64,000 nt of DNA from Roseithermus sacchariphilus. Its GTDB lineage: Bacteria > Bacteroidota > Rhodothermia > Rhodothermales > MEBIC09517. Below are positions 48,417-57,800 of this stretch, one piece after another. Under the pieces are notes generated by a model. It did no database searches. It was given only the letters and a program-made list of their open reading frames with translations, and was not told the DNA's origin. The translations under genes were made by a program, and so were the position numbers. Within the stretch, counting starts at the first letter, position 1, and the number at the start of each line of letters is the position of its first letter. The DNA lies in NCBI GenBank assembly GCA_003285105.1, contig CP030158.1, positions 3,330,664 through 3,394,663 on the forward strand. Reading direction: 5' to 3'.

Positions 48417-51002
48417 TCAGGGCGCGCTGGGGCCGAGGAGGACGGCGTTCAGGAAGAGCCGGTCCGCGCCGCGCCAGTAGCCGCGGAAGTTCGGGTCCTC
48501 GGCGAAGGCGATGACCCGGCCCTGCCCGATGCGCTGTTCATAGACGAAGACCGAGCCCGGCAGCCGCTCGTCCGCCTCGGGCCAGGCAAAGCCGGCCAGC
48601 CGCGTCGGGGCCTCCCCGGCGAGCCGGGCCGCGACCCGCTTGCTCGAAGACGGCGGGCCTTCCGGGGCGCGGTAGAGGCGGTCCGAGTAGACCAGCACCG
48701 GCAGGTCCGGGTCGTCATAGCCGGAAGCCAGCCACCCGAGCGTGTCGAGGCGGGCGCGGTAGACGGCGCCGGGCACGGTGATGCGCTGGGCGTGCTCGTG
48801 CTCCTCCTCCTCGTACCACGAGGCCAGGTCCAGCAGGTCCAGCGGCCCGCGGGCCGCCTCGACGGCCCGGCCGATGGCGACCAGCGTTCCGCCGTCCCGC
48901 ACCCATTGCTTCAGGCGGCTCACGCCGGCGGTGCCGAGCAGCGTCTTGAACCGCGTGGTGTCGTAGACCTCGGGCAGGACGAGCACGTTGAAGTCGCTCA
49001 GGTCGGTGCGGCCCAGTGAGGCCATGCGCAGGACGGTCGTGGGCACGTCGTACTGGCGGTCGAGCGTGTGCCAGGCCCACCCGAAGGAGTAGGCCTGGAT
49101 GGGGTCCTCGGCCACGAGGGCGATGGAGGGCAGCCGCGCGTGGATGGTGAAGTCGCCCGAGCCGAGGGCCGGAAAGCCTTCCGGGGACAGCCCGGTGCCG
49201 ACCGGCACCACATCCAGGCGGTAGCGCGCCGCCACCTCACGGACGGCCTCGTGGACGCTGTCGTCGTTCTGCCCGGTGCGGACGATGACCGTGCCGCTGG
49301 CGAACGTCCGTCCTTCAATGCGAGTGGGGCGGGTGATGACGGCAACGCGGTGGCCGGCGGCCCGCAGGTGATAGAGCGCCGCCAGCCCGGCCGCCTGCCG
49401 GCCGTCGATCAGGTAGGCGTAGCCGGCCCGTTCCGGCAGGGGCACCTCGGAGCGGACGGGCCCGGTGACGAGGCTCCCGGGCAGCGCGCGCCCGTCCTCG
49501 GAGCGATAGGCCTCCACGTTGAACAGCAGCGGCAGCGACCAGCCCGTGATGTCGTAGAAGCGCGGATTCTCGTCGCGGTCGAGACGCAGCCGGGCCAGGT
49601 TGAGGAAGCGCTGTTCCAGCGTCACGTCGGTGCCCAGCAGCACCTCGATGAGGTGGTGGCGGGGCTGGGCGGTGTCGATGACGAAGGTGCCCGCCGGAAA
49701 GCCCCGTCGCCCCACGGACGCGCCGGTGCGGTCCCGCACGGCCTCCAGGGTCGTCGCCTCCGTCAGCGTCTGCACCTCGACGCCGCTGCGCAGCAGCAGG
49801 TTGACGAGCTCGGCCACGTGGTTGGGGTCGCCACCGGGAGGGAGGAGGTAGCGGCGGGTGCCGCGGCGGCCGGCCTCGACGGCGGCGACGTGCGCCTCGT
49901 AATACTCCCGCAGCAGGGCCTCCCGCTCGGCGGCGGCCAGCCGCACCGCGGCCCAGGCGGCGGTGTACTGCTGCGCGATGGCATCGGACAGGTGGCGCAC
50001 CGTCTCGTCGGCGCGCGTGATCGCCAGCCCGCGTGTGGACCCCTGTTCGTAGAGCATCCCGATGGCCCCCTGGTAACTGCCGTAGGAGCCCGTGTAGCCG
50101 GGGTAGAGGTAGTTGTACCGCTCACGCGTCAGGTACTCGTAGCCGGCCGCATCGAAGGCCTCCGCATAGGCCTGGCCGAACCGGGAATACCATCGACGAG
50201 CATAGGCGGGGTACGTCGAGCCGAAGGGCTCGGCCGGGGGGTCGAAGAAGAACTCCACGTCCGAGCCCATCTCGTGGAGGTCCACCATGACCTGAGGGCG
50301 CCAGGCCTGGATCGTGGCGGCGCGGGCGCGCGTCTCCGGCTGGGTGTGCGCGAACCAGTCGCGGTTGGTGTCGAAGAAATAGTGGCCGGTGCGGTAGGTG
50401 AGGGCCTCGAAGCTGGTGAAGTCGTTGTTCCAGTCCTTGCGGCTGGGGTTCACCCGGGCGCCGAGGCGGGCATGGTTGACCTGCGCGAAGGCATCCCGCC
50501 CGTCCGGGTTGATCATGGGGTCGAGCAGGATGACGGTGTGGGCCAGCGCCGCGCGCGTCTCGGCATCGTCGCGTGTGGTGAGGTGCTCCAGGAGCCGGAG
50601 GACGCCTTCGGTGCCGGACAGCTCGAAGCCGTGGATGGAGCCGCCGAACCACAGGATCACCGGCTGATCGGCGATGAGCCGCTCCGCCTCGTCGGGCGGT
50701 GTCTGGCGGGGGTCGTTCAGGCGCACAGCGGTCTGGCGGATGGCGTCCAGGCGAGCGTGGTTCTCCGGGGCCGTCACGATCGCCAGCATCAGGTCACGGC
50801 CCTCCCAGCTCGTGCCCTGCCGGACGATGCGGACGCGGTCCGAGGTTTCGGCCAGCGTTTCCAGGTAGCGCACCATCTCGTGGTGCAGGGTGATGCGCTC
50901 GCCGAAGTCGTGCCCGGTGACGTCGGCGAACGTGGGCACCTGCGCCGCCAGAGGACGCAGACCGGTCAGCAGGAGGAGGGCGAGGGGCAGCAGGATGCGC
51001 AT
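48417..51002 (-). CDS. Large secreted M14-family zinc carboxypeptidase
   Basis: An 861-residue protein with a signal peptide (MRILLPLALLLLTGLRPLAAQ). The M14 catalytic part occupies roughly residues 20-330: zinc ligands His and Glu in GGSIHGFELSGTEG, the NPDGRDAF motif, a third ligand probably in VDLHEMGSDVEFFFDPP, and a VTRE-like region later. The C-terminal half has a class I amidotransferase-like fold (FNVLVLPEVYDT) often found in these long M14 proteins. A second M14 gene lies 80 bp upstream, so both probably form a secreted peptide-degrading unit. Confidence 0.88.
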   Translation of the reverse strand: MRILLPLALLLLTGLRPLAAQVPTFADVTGHDFGERITLHHEMVRYLETLAETSDRVRIVRQGTSWEGRDLMLAIVTAPENHARLDAIRQTAVRLNDPRQTPPDEAERLIADQPVILWFGGSIHGFELSGTEGVLRLLEHLTTRDDAETRAALAHTVILLDPMINPDGRDAFAQVNHARLGARVNPSRKDWNNDFTSFEALTYRTGHYFFDTNRDWFAHTQPETRARAATIQAWRPQVMVDLHEMGSDVEFFFDPPAEPFGSTYPAYARRWYSRFGQAYAEAFDAAGYEYLTRERYNYLYPGYTGSYGSYQGAIGMLYEQGSTRGLAITRADETVRHLSDAIAQQYTAAWAAVRLAAAEREALLREYYEAHVAAVEAGRRGTRRYLLPPGGDPNHVAELVNLLLRSGVEVQTLTEATTLEAVRDRTGASVGRRGFPAGTFVIDTAQPRHHLIEVLLGTDVTLEQRFLNLARLRLDRDENPRFYDITGWSLPLLFNVEAYRSEDGRALPGSLVTGPVRSEVPLPERAGYAYLIDGRQAAGLAALYHLRAAGHRVAVITRPTRIEGRTFASGTVIVRTGQNDDSVHEAVREVAARYRLDVVPVGTGLSPEGFPALGSGDFTIHARLPSIALVAEDPIQAYSFGWAWHTLDRQYDVPTTVLRMASLGRTDLSDFNVLVLPEVYDTTRFKTLLGTAGVSRLKQWVRDGGTLVAIGRAVEAARGPLDLLDLASWYEEEEHEHAQRITVPGAVYRARLDTLGWLASGYDDPDLPVLVYSDRLYRAPEGPPSSSKRVAARLAGEAPTRLAGFAWPEADERLPGSVFVYEQRIGQGRVIAFAEDPNFRGYWRGADRLFLNAVLLGPSAP

Positions 51003-51023
51003 GGGAGAGGTCGGATGGAAAAA

Positions 51024-51089
51024 GAGACGGCGGAGGGATCAGGAGGAGACAGCGGAGGGATCAGGAGGAGACAGCGGAGGGATCAGGAG
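51024..51089. repeat. 22-bp tandem repeat, three copies, at a gene's 3' end
   Basis: GAGACaGCGGAGGGATCAGG-type 22-bp units at 51024-51045, 51046-51067 and 51068-51089; the first differs by one base. The last copy contains the stop codon of the upstream M14 gene (51083-51085), so the other copies are untranslated duplicates of the gene's end. Confidence 0.9.
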
Positions 51090-52363
51090 GCGTCCGGCAC
51101 CTCCAGCAACCGTTCCATCAGCGCCTCGGCGGCCGTCCGGGCCACGGAGCGGATGCGGTCCCGGTCGTTCTCGTCGCCCACTTCGTACGTCACGGCCGTG
51201 GCGCCGAAGGTTTCGTAGAACCAGTTCTTCGACACCGGCGAGCCCAGCCCGAAGGGTTCGTCGCGGACCGTGTACGTCGGCAGGCGAGCGGCGATGGTTT
51301 CCAGCCACCGGTCGACCAGCCCGTCGGGGAAGGCCTCCAGCGAGCGATCCAGCGTGTAGAAGACGTCGTACTGCGTCGAGTGGAAATCCACGGCGAAGTA
51401 GACCGTTGCGTCCGGGTCTTCCCGCAGGGGGAGGAAGGCGTCGCGCACCTGCCGCGTCTCGGGCTGGTTGAAGTCCAGCCAGTCCCGGTTCAGGTCCACG
51501 CCGCCCGTGTTGTGCCGCCAGTGGCCCTCGTCCACGCCGTCGGGGTTGACCAGCGGGACGGCCAGCACGGCGAACCGCCGGCGGAAGCGTCGGGCCAGGT
51601 CGGTGTCGTCCGCGAGCGTTTCGAGGAAGGTCTGCACGGCGAGGGAGCCGGTGACCTCGGGCGGGTGTTGCCGGCCGATGACCAGCACGAAGTCGGTGGC
51701 CGGCCAGGCCTCGGTGATCGTCAGCCGGTAGAGGGGGCGGCCCTGGCGCGAGGTGCCGATGACGTCCCGCGTGACCCAGGGCCGTTCGGCCAGGCGGGCC
51801 GTCCAGGCGTCCACGTCGTCCGAGGTCAGCAGCTCCTGCGCACTCACCCAGAGCGTGTCCGGCCCGACGTCCAGCCGCAGCCGGGCGGTGCCGGCGGACG
51901 TGTCGGGGCGGTAGGCTGCCGGGTCGATCGGGCGCCAGCGGTGGCCGTCGCGGCTGAGCTTGGGCACGTAGCGGTGCGTGCCGTCCACGTAGGTCATCTC
52001 CACGTAGATCGTCTGCGGGCGGTCGGCCCAGAGCTGGAAGGCATACCAGGGGCTGTTGTTGATCGGCGCGTTCTCCGGGCGGATCACGGCGGTGTAGAGC
52101 GAGTCGCTCGTCCGGAAGAAGTCGTCGAGGCGCCCTCCGGCGAACTCGTTGCTGGCGTAGACGCCCGCGCTCCGCATGCCGATGGTGCGGCGGTGCGGCC
52201 GGGTGATCGGCTTGTCCATGGTGACGACGGCGCCGGGCGGGTCGTAAGCCTGCGGGAGGGGGCCTTCCGGCGTGCCGGGACCGCAGGCGGTCAGCAGCAG
52301 CCCCAGCAGGAGCGCGCCACAGGCGGGAGGCAGGAAGGGGCGGCGGAAACGGGAATCCGGCAT
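51083..52363 (-). CDS. M14-family carboxypeptidase lipoprotein
   Basis: A 426-residue protein with a lipoprotein signal (CGALLLGLLLTACGPG, lipobox LTAC). A beta-rich N-terminal domain (residues about 60-190) precedes the M14 domain, as in cytosolic carboxypeptidase-like proteins. Zinc ligands: His and Glu in VIGRQHPPEVTGS and His in YFAVDFHSTQYDV; NPDGVDEGHWRHNTGGVDLNRDW is the substrate-binding region and the general base Glu lies in ATAVTYEVGDEND. Anchored in the envelope next to the other M14 enzyme. Confidence 0.87.
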   Translation of the reverse strand: MPDSRFRRPFLPPACGALLLGLLLTACGPGTPEGPLPQAYDPPGAVVTMDKPITRPHRRTIGMRSAGVYASNEFAGGRLDDFFRTSDSLYTAVIRPENAPINNSPWYAFQLWADRPQTIYVEMTYVDGTHRYVPKLSRDGHRWRPIDPAAYRPDTSAGTARLRLDVGPDTLWVSAQELLTSDDVDAWTARLAERPWVTRDVIGTSRQGRPLYRLTITEAWPATDFVLVIGRQHPPEVTGSLAVQTFLETLADDTDLARRFRRRFAVLAVPLVNPDGVDEGHWRHNTGGVDLNRDWLDFNQPETRQVRDAFLPLREDPDATVYFAVDFHSTQYDVFYTLDRSLEAFPDGLVDRWLETIAARLPTYTVRDEPFGLGSPVSKNWFYETFGATAVTYEVGDENDRDRIRSVARTAAEALMERLLEVPDAS

Positions 52364-52514
52364 CGGGTGGGTGGGGGAACGACCGCGGAAGGCACGGTGC
52401 CCGAAAGCGCTCGTCCGCGAGGCTAAAGCGAGCCGCCATCGGGGACGATAAGGTACATGTCACCCCCGACGATGCCAAGGTGTCGTCACCGCCTTTTCAC
52501 CGAGCTTCACCCGT

Positions 52515-53579
52515 ATGACGTCCTACCGTTTCAACCAGCATCTCGAAGCCCTCGTCGAGGTCACGAGCACCGAGAGCGTGCTGACCAAGTACGTGTTCAT
52601 CCTGGCCCGGGGATACGACCAGATCACGTCGGATCTGACGTCGGTGCTGAGTTCGCGCAACCGCACGATGTATTCCAAGCGGCAGCAGGATACGCAGGAG
52701 CAGTTCGCCGAATTCCGCAAGCACGCCGAGACCTTCCCGATGGGGCAGGTCTTCCACGAAGTCATCCGCATCAAGGAGGTCCTGGATGAGATGCAGAAGG
52801 ACTTCGCCGACGCGTCGGATGCCTTCATCGGGGCGTTCCGCAAGCAGTTGGACGATTTCTACGCGGCGCTGGAGCAGTGCGTGCGGGGCGGCGAGGACCA
52901 GGCCTTCGTCACGCTCATGATGGAGGCGCATCACCTCTATCCGATGATGACCACCGCGCGGCAGCTGTTTCGGATGGTACGCCGGGGCCTCGAGCGCCAG
53001 AACCCGATCGAGGAGCGGGCCGACGAGGCCGGGCTCGCGCTCGTCTTCGAGATGCCGCAGACCTACGAGGGGGTGGTCGGCAAGCTGGCGTCGGTGCAGA
53101 ACGCCTACGAAGAGCTGTGCCGGCTGATGCAGGTGTCGATCCTGGACTACCCGCTGCGGCTCGTGAAGGTGGAGACGGGCAGCCTGTGGCTCAGCGTCCG
53201 GGGGCACGCCGAGGTCGTGCGGATGCTGACCTCCCTCATCGAGCGGTTCACCACGTTCCTCCAGCATCGCTTCAGCATCAAGGGCAAGGCCGCGGACATC
53301 TCGGAGCGGGTCATCGCCACGCAGTCGCTCATCAACCTGGCCGACGAGCTGGAGATCGCGGGGGTGACGGCGCCGCTGGAGGATGAGGCGACGTTGAAGC
53401 AGGCGGCCCTGAACCTGCGCCGGGAGCTGACGACGCTGCTGGCCGGCGAGCCGATCGTGCGGATCAACGACGAACTGCACGAGGTCGAGGAAGCCGCCCG
53501 GGAGCAGTACATCGAGCAGACGCGGCGGTTGATGCCGGGCCGGATCCAGCCCTACCCGCTGAGCCGGCACGGGAGCTGA
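52515..53579 (+). CDS. Hypothetical helical protein (354 aa)
   Basis: A long, mostly alpha-helical and charged protein starting MTSYRFNQHLEALVEVTSTE. No signal peptide or membrane segment. A central part reads SLWLSVRGHAEVVRMLTSLI, and a final region QAALNLRRELTTLLAGEPIV has coiled-coil character. GC-rich codon use like its neighbours supports coding. I do not recognise a family. It converges with the downstream membrane hydrolase gene with only two bases between the stops. Confidence 0.6.
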   Translation: MTSYRFNQHLEALVEVTSTESVLTKYVFILARGYDQITSDLTSVLSSRNRTMYSKRQQDTQEQFAEFRKHAETFPMGQVFHEVIRIKEVLDEMQKDFADASDAFIGAFRKQLDDFYAALEQCVRGGEDQAFVTLMMEAHHLYPMMTTARQLFRMVRRGLERQNPIEERADEAGLALVFEMPQTYEGVVGKLASVQNAYEELCRLMQVSILDYPLRLVKVETGSLWLSVRGHAEVVRMLTSLIERFTTFLQHRFSIKGKAADISERVIATQSLINLADELEIAGVTAPLEDEATLKQAALNLRRELTTLLAGEPIVRINDELHEVEEAAREQYIEQTRRLMPGRIQPYPLSRHGS

Positions 53580-53581
53580 CG

Positions 53582-54661
53582 TCAGCGGTCACCGGCTGCG
53601 TCGGAGGTTCCGGCTGCGACTTCCGCGGCGCGGTCTCCCCACATCCGCCGCCAGAGGCGGCCCAGCACGGCGCTCCGGGCATCGAAGGAAGGAATGGCCT
53701 GCTCGAAGGTCCACTGGTCGTCCGGCGGGCGCGTCGGGTCCGGCCGGGGGCGGAGGCGAAAGTTGAAGATGTACGCGCCGCGATCGGTCAGCCACGCGTC
53801 GCTGCGTCCGAAGCGGAGGTCGTGGAAGACGAGGCCCTCCCCGGTGTCGGAGACGGTGAAGTAGCCCCGCGAGAACCACAGCAAGACGCGGACGGCACGC
53901 TGGTCCCGGAGGGGGGCGAGGCGATCGGCGTGTCTGGGGATGCGCCGGAAGCGGACCTCCGGCCCGTCGTCCAGCACCGAACGAAGCCCCACCCAGAGCG
54001 CCTCGCCATCGTCGGCGATGGCGGTCCAGAGCAGCGCGTTGAGCGGGGTGGGCGTCGTCATCATGCGTTCGACCCGGATGCCCTGCTCGGCCAGCGCGCG
54101 CTCGAAGGCGGGCCATGTGATCGCCTTGGCCGCCACGGTACAGAGCAGGTACGCCGTGCTCAGCACCAGGCCGACGGTGTTGGCCCGGTGCCCGAGTCTT
54201 CGCGTGCGAGAGGCGATGAGCGCCCATCCCACCCCGATCAGCAAGGGCAGGGTGTAGAGCGGGTCGATGATGAAGATGGTGTTGAAGCTGACCGGATAGT
54301 CGCTGAAGGGCTGGAAGAGCTGGGTGCCGTAGGTCGTGCAGGCGTCGATCAGGGCATGGGTGACGAAGGCCGCGAAGACCAGGCGGGCCCAGCCGCGCGC
54401 CGGCACGGCGTCGTCCCGATGCCACCGCGCCAGCAGCCACCCGAACAGCGGGGCGGTGACGGCGGCGAAGAAGAAGGAGTGGGAGAGGCCCCGGTGAAAC
54501 TGGAGTTCACCGATCGGGTCCAGAAAGACGTTGGCGAGGACGTCCAGGTCCGGCAGCGTCCCGAAGGCCGCGCCCCAGAGCGGGGCCTTGTTGCCGACCC
54601 GTCGGCCCAGCACGGCTTCTCCGACGGCGGCACCCAGCGCGGCCTGTGTCAGCGAATCCAC
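53582..54661 (-). CDS. YdjM-like (DUF457) membrane metal-dependent hydrolase
   Basis: A 359-residue membrane protein. The start MDSLTQAALGAAVGEAVLGR is the hallmark of the LexA-regulated YdjM/DUF457 family, with putative metal ligands in GTLPDLDVLANVF and HRGLSHSFFFA and in FVTHALIDACTTYGTQLF. Four or five hydrophobic segments follow. The C-terminal 150 residues are soluble. Substrate unknown; phospholipase C-like chemistry has been proposed for relatives. It lies three bases after the thioredoxin-like gene's stop region in the same direction. Confidence 0.83.
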   Translation of the reverse strand: MDSLTQAALGAAVGEAVLGRRVGNKAPLWGAAFGTLPDLDVLANVFLDPIGELQFHRGLSHSFFFAAVTAPLFGWLLARWHRDDAVPARGWARLVFAAFVTHALIDACTTYGTQLFQPFSDYPVSFNTIFIIDPLYTLPLLIGVGWALIASRTRRLGHRANTVGLVLSTAYLLCTVAAKAITWPAFERALAEQGIRVERMMTTPTPLNALLWTAIADDGEALWVGLRSVLDDGPEVRFRRIPRHADRLAPLRDQRAVRVLLWFSRGYFTVSDTGEGLVFHDLRFGRSDAWLTDRGAYIFNFRLRPRPDPTRPPDDQWTFEQAIPSFDARSAVLGRLWRRMWGDRAAEVAAGTSDAAGDR

Positions 54662-54664
54662 GGG

Positions 54665-55258
54665 TCAGTCGCCCTCCGCCGGTGCCGTCCCGGCCAGCAG
54701 GTCACGGAGCACGGGGCGCATGGTGTCCACGGGGAACAGGCCGAGCGCGCGATGCACGATGCGTCCCCGGGCGTCGATGACGAACGACATGGGCAGGCCG
54801 AAGACGCCGCCGAAGGCATTGGCCGCTGTGCCGTCGTCCAGGGCGATGGGATAGGGGATGGCGAGCGCCTCGGCGAAGGGGCCGACGACGTCGGCCCCTT
54901 CCTCGTCCAGCGCGATGCCGAGCACGGTCAGCCCGGCTGCGTGCATCTCCTCGTGGAGGGCGATCAGGTCCGGGATCTCCACCCGGCAGGGCGGGCACCA
55001 CGTCGCCCAGAAGTTGACCAGCACCACACGGCCGCGGAGGTCGTGCAGCCGCAGCGAGTCCCCGCCGATCAGCCGCAGCGTCAGGTCCGGGGCTTCGCGC
55101 GCGTCGGCCGGTTGCAGGCCCGTCGGGGTCGGGAGCGTGTCGGCCGGGAGCGTGGAGGGGAGCGGCGTCGGGGGCGGTGCAGCGGGTTCGCCGGCGCCGC
55201 AGCCACCCAGCCCCACCGGGGCAAGGAGCGTCAGCAGGAGCAGCAGGCGGTACGTCAT
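54665..55258 (-). CDS. TlpA/ResA-like thioredoxin-family lipoprotein
   Basis: A 197-residue lipoprotein (LLLLTLLAPVGLGGCGAG, lipobox LGGC). A proline-rich linker precedes a thioredoxin fold with the CxxC motif in LVNFWATWCPPCRVEIPDL and the cis-Pro region GVFGLPMSFVIDARGRI. Such periplasmic reductases keep cysteines reduced, for example in cytochrome c maturation. It follows the YtxJ gene by four bases, so both thiol proteins are probably cotranscribed. Confidence 0.88.
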   Translation of the reverse strand: MTYRLLLLLTLLAPVGLGGCGAGEPAAPPPTPLPSTLPADTLPTPTGLQPADAREAPDLTLRLIGGDSLRLHDLRGRVVLVNFWATWCPPCRVEIPDLIALHEEMHAAGLTVLGIALDEEGADVVGPFAEALAIPYPIALDDGTAANAFGGVFGLPMSFVIDARGRIVHRALGLFPVDTMRPVLRDLLAGTAPAEGD

Positions 55259-55262
55259 GGCG

Positions 55263-55604
55263 TCATCGTGGGCTAGAGCGGGGAAGGGCCGCGCGAACGG
55301 CTTCGGCGCGGATGCGGCTGTGGGAGGCGTCGTAGACGGCCTCGCCGCGCCAGAGCAGCAGCACCTGCGGCGAGGCGTGCCGCACCCCGAAGCGCCGGGC
55401 GATCTCCTGCGAGAGCCCCGGCGTGTGCTGGACGACCACCTCGTAGACGGGCGGATCGTCCGGGGCGGTGAGGGCGTCGAGCCGCCGCCGCACGGCATGG
55501 CTGATCCCGCATGCCGCGCTGTGCTTGAACAGGAGGACGGGCGCGTCGTAGGATCGGGCCACGGCCCGGTCCAGCCCGGCGGTATCGGTGAGGGGGTGGA
55601 ACAC
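55263..55604 (-). CDS. ytxJ: YtxJ-family monothiol bacilliredoxin
   Basis: A 113-residue thioredoxin-like protein with the single active-site cysteine in FKHSAACGISHAVRRRL, the signature of YtxJ (BrxC-type) proteins that act with bacillithiol to remove thiol adducts. FGVRHASPQVLLLWRGE holds the cis-Pro region. It implies the cell makes bacillithiol, as known for many Bacteroidota-like bacteria. Operon with the TlpA-like gene. Confidence 0.85.
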   Translation of the reverse strand: MFHPLTDTAGLDRAVARSYDAPVLLFKHSAACGISHAVRRRLDALTAPDDPPVYEVVVQHTPGLSQEIARRFGVRHASPQVLLLWRGEAVYDASHSRIRAEAVRAALPRSSPR

Positions 55605-55748
55605 GGTCAGGCGGGGAGCGACAGCCCCGGGGGGAAACCTGGTCGCCGGCCGGGAGTCCTTCGACCCGGCGACGCGGTCCGGTGGGGCCGGTCTGGTGCG
55701 GGGGCTTACATGGTTTTCCCCGCCGTTGGATCCCGCCGGCCCACGCCG

Positions 55749-55808
55749 TGCTCCGCGCCATGCTCCGCGCCATGCTCCGCGCTGCGCTCCGCGCTGCGCT
55801 CCGCGCCG
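55749..55808. repeat. 12-bp tandem repeat, five copies, upstream of the oligopeptidase gene
   Basis: Five contiguous 12-bp units of the type tGCTCCGCGCca at 55749-55808. The first two are identical; later copies vary at the first and last bases. The block ends 34 bp before the pepF start, in its expected promoter or leader. Confidence 0.85.
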
Positions 55809-55842
55809 TCTTCGTTCACCACATCATCCCACACGCATCATC

Positions 55843-57642
55843 ATGATGGACGCAACACCGACGGGCGCCGAAACCGTCCGCTGGGATCTGACCGATCTCT
55901 ACGCCGACCCGGCCGCGCTGGACGCCGACCTGACCGCTGCCGACGAGCAGGCCGAGGCGTTCGACCGGGCCTACCGGGGGCGGGTGGCCTCGCTCGATGC
56001 CGCCGGGCTGGCCGAGGCGCTGGCGGCCTTCGAGGCGGTGCTGGACCGCCTGGGCCGCGCCTACACCTACGCCTCGCTCAACTGGGCCACGCAGACCAAC
56101 GACCCGGCGGCCGGGGCGCTGCTCCAGAAGGTCAAAGAAGCCTACACTCGCATCCATCAGAAGCTCATCTTCTTCGAACTGGAATGGGTGGCGATGGACG
56201 AGGAACGGGCCCGTCGCCTGCTGGAACAGCCCGAGCTGGCGGCCTACCGCCATTACCTCGAACTCGAGCTGAAGCACAAGCCGCACGTCCTCACCGAGCC
56301 CGAGGAGAAGATCCTGGCCGAGAAAGCCGTCACGGGACGGAGCGCGTGGAACCGGTACTTCGACGAGACGCTCGGAGCGGCCCGCTACACGCTCGACGGC
56401 CAGGCGCTGACGCAGCAAGAGATCCTCTCGAAACTCTACGAACCCGACCGCGACCTGCGCCGCCGGGCCGCGCTGGCCTTCACCGAGGGCCTCGCCGCCC
56501 AGCAGCGCACGCTCACGTACGTCTTCAACACCCTCCTGGCGGACAAAGCCTCCGACGATCGCCTGCGGCGCTATCCCCACTGGCTCGCCAGCCGCAACCT
56601 GGCCAACGAGGTCGAGGATGCCGTGGTGGACGCGTTGATCGAGGCCGTCACGTCTCGCTACGACCTCGTCGCCCGCTTCTACCGCCTCAAAGGGCGGCTC
56701 CTGGGGATCGACGAGATGATGGACTACGACCGCTACGCCCCCGTCGGCGAGGCGGACCGTCCCTACGACTGGGACGAGGCGCGCGACCTGGTGCTGGCCG
56801 CGTACGGGGCCTTTCACCCGCGGATGGAAGCCATCGCCGCCGAGTTCTTCGAGCGGCGATGGATCGACGCGGCGCTCGCGCCCGGCAAGCGAGGCGGGGC
56901 CTTCAGCCACGGGGCCGTCCCGAGCGCCCATCCCTACATCCTGATGAATTACACCGGCAAGATCCGCGACGTGCAGACGCTGGCGCACGAACTCGGCCAC
57001 GGGGTGCACCAGTATCTCTCGCGGAAGCAGGGCGTCCTGCAATCGGACACGCCTCTGACCACGGCCGAGACGGCGTCGGTCTTCGGGGAGATGCTGGTCT
57101 TTCAGCGTCTGATGGCGCAGGAGCCCGATCCGGCCAACCGCCTGGCGATGCTCGTCAGCAAGATCGACGACACCATCGCCACCGTCTTCCGGCAGGTGGC
57201 GATGAACCGCTTCGAGGACCGCATCCACACCCGCCGCCGTGCCGAGGGCGAGCTGAGCGCCGAGGCGTTCGGCGAGGCCTGGATCGACACGCAGACGGCC
57301 ATGTTCCAGGGGAGCGTGACGCTGGGGGCGCACTACCGGCACTGGTGGAGCTACATCCCCCACTTCCTGCACACGCCGGGCTACGTCTACGCCTACGCCT
57401 TCGGCGAGCTGCTGGTGCTGGCCCTCTACGAGCGCTACCGCCAGTCCAGCCCGGACTTCGCCGATCAGTACCTCGGGCTGCTGGAAGCCGGCGGGTCCGA
57501 CTGGCCGCACGTCCTCGTCGGGCGGCTCGGCGTGGATCTGACGGACCTCTCCTTCTGGCAGCAGGGCCTGGGGGCCATCGAGCAATTGATCGACCAGGCC
57601 GAGCGGCTGGCGGACGCGGGCCGCAACGGCACGCCCGGCTGA
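55843..57642 (+). CDS. pepF: Oligoendopeptidase F (M3 family)
   Basis: A 599-residue cytoplasmic metallopeptidase that cleaves short peptides. The zinc motif HExxH is in LAHELGHGVHQYLS (near residue 386), with the third ligand in TTAETASVFGEML. GGAFSHGAVPSAHPYILMNY and NRFEDRIHT are also conserved. Start at MMDATPTGAETVRWDLTDLY, the usual N-terminal block; the upstream frame runs through the tandem repeat and is rejected. The partner of the two secreted M14 peptidases could be this intracellular step, by inference. Confidence 0.93.
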   Translation: MMDATPTGAETVRWDLTDLYADPAALDADLTAADEQAEAFDRAYRGRVASLDAAGLAEALAAFEAVLDRLGRAYTYASLNWATQTNDPAAGALLQKVKEAYTRIHQKLIFFELEWVAMDEERARRLLEQPELAAYRHYLELELKHKPHVLTEPEEKILAEKAVTGRSAWNRYFDETLGAARYTLDGQALTQQEILSKLYEPDRDLRRRAALAFTEGLAAQQRTLTYVFNTLLADKASDDRLRRYPHWLASRNLANEVEDAVVDALIEAVTSRYDLVARFYRLKGRLLGIDEMMDYDRYAPVGEADRPYDWDEARDLVLAAYGAFHPRMEAIAAEFFERRWIDAALAPGKRGGAFSHGAVPSAHPYILMNYTGKIRDVQTLAHELGHGVHQYLSRKQGVLQSDTPLTTAETASVFGEMLVFQRLMAQEPDPANRLAMLVSKIDDTIATVFRQVAMNRFEDRIHTRRRAEGELSAEAFGEAWIDTQTAMFQGSVTLGAHYRHWWSYIPHFLHTPGYVYAYAFGELLVLALYERYRQSSPDFADQYLGLLEAGGSDWPHVLVGRLGVDLTDLSFWQQGLGAIEQLIDQAERLADAGRNGTPG

Positions 57643-57800
57643 ACCGCCGCCCGCCGGGCCTCTCGGGTGCCGTGACGCCCCCACGCCCCGGGTGGGGCTT
57701 TCCCCTACAGGACCGGCCCGGTACCGGCCCGATCTTGCGTGCCGTCTGCCCCGGCCGGTGCTGCCCACGACCCGGTCGCGGCGTGCATGGAGGGGTGCGT

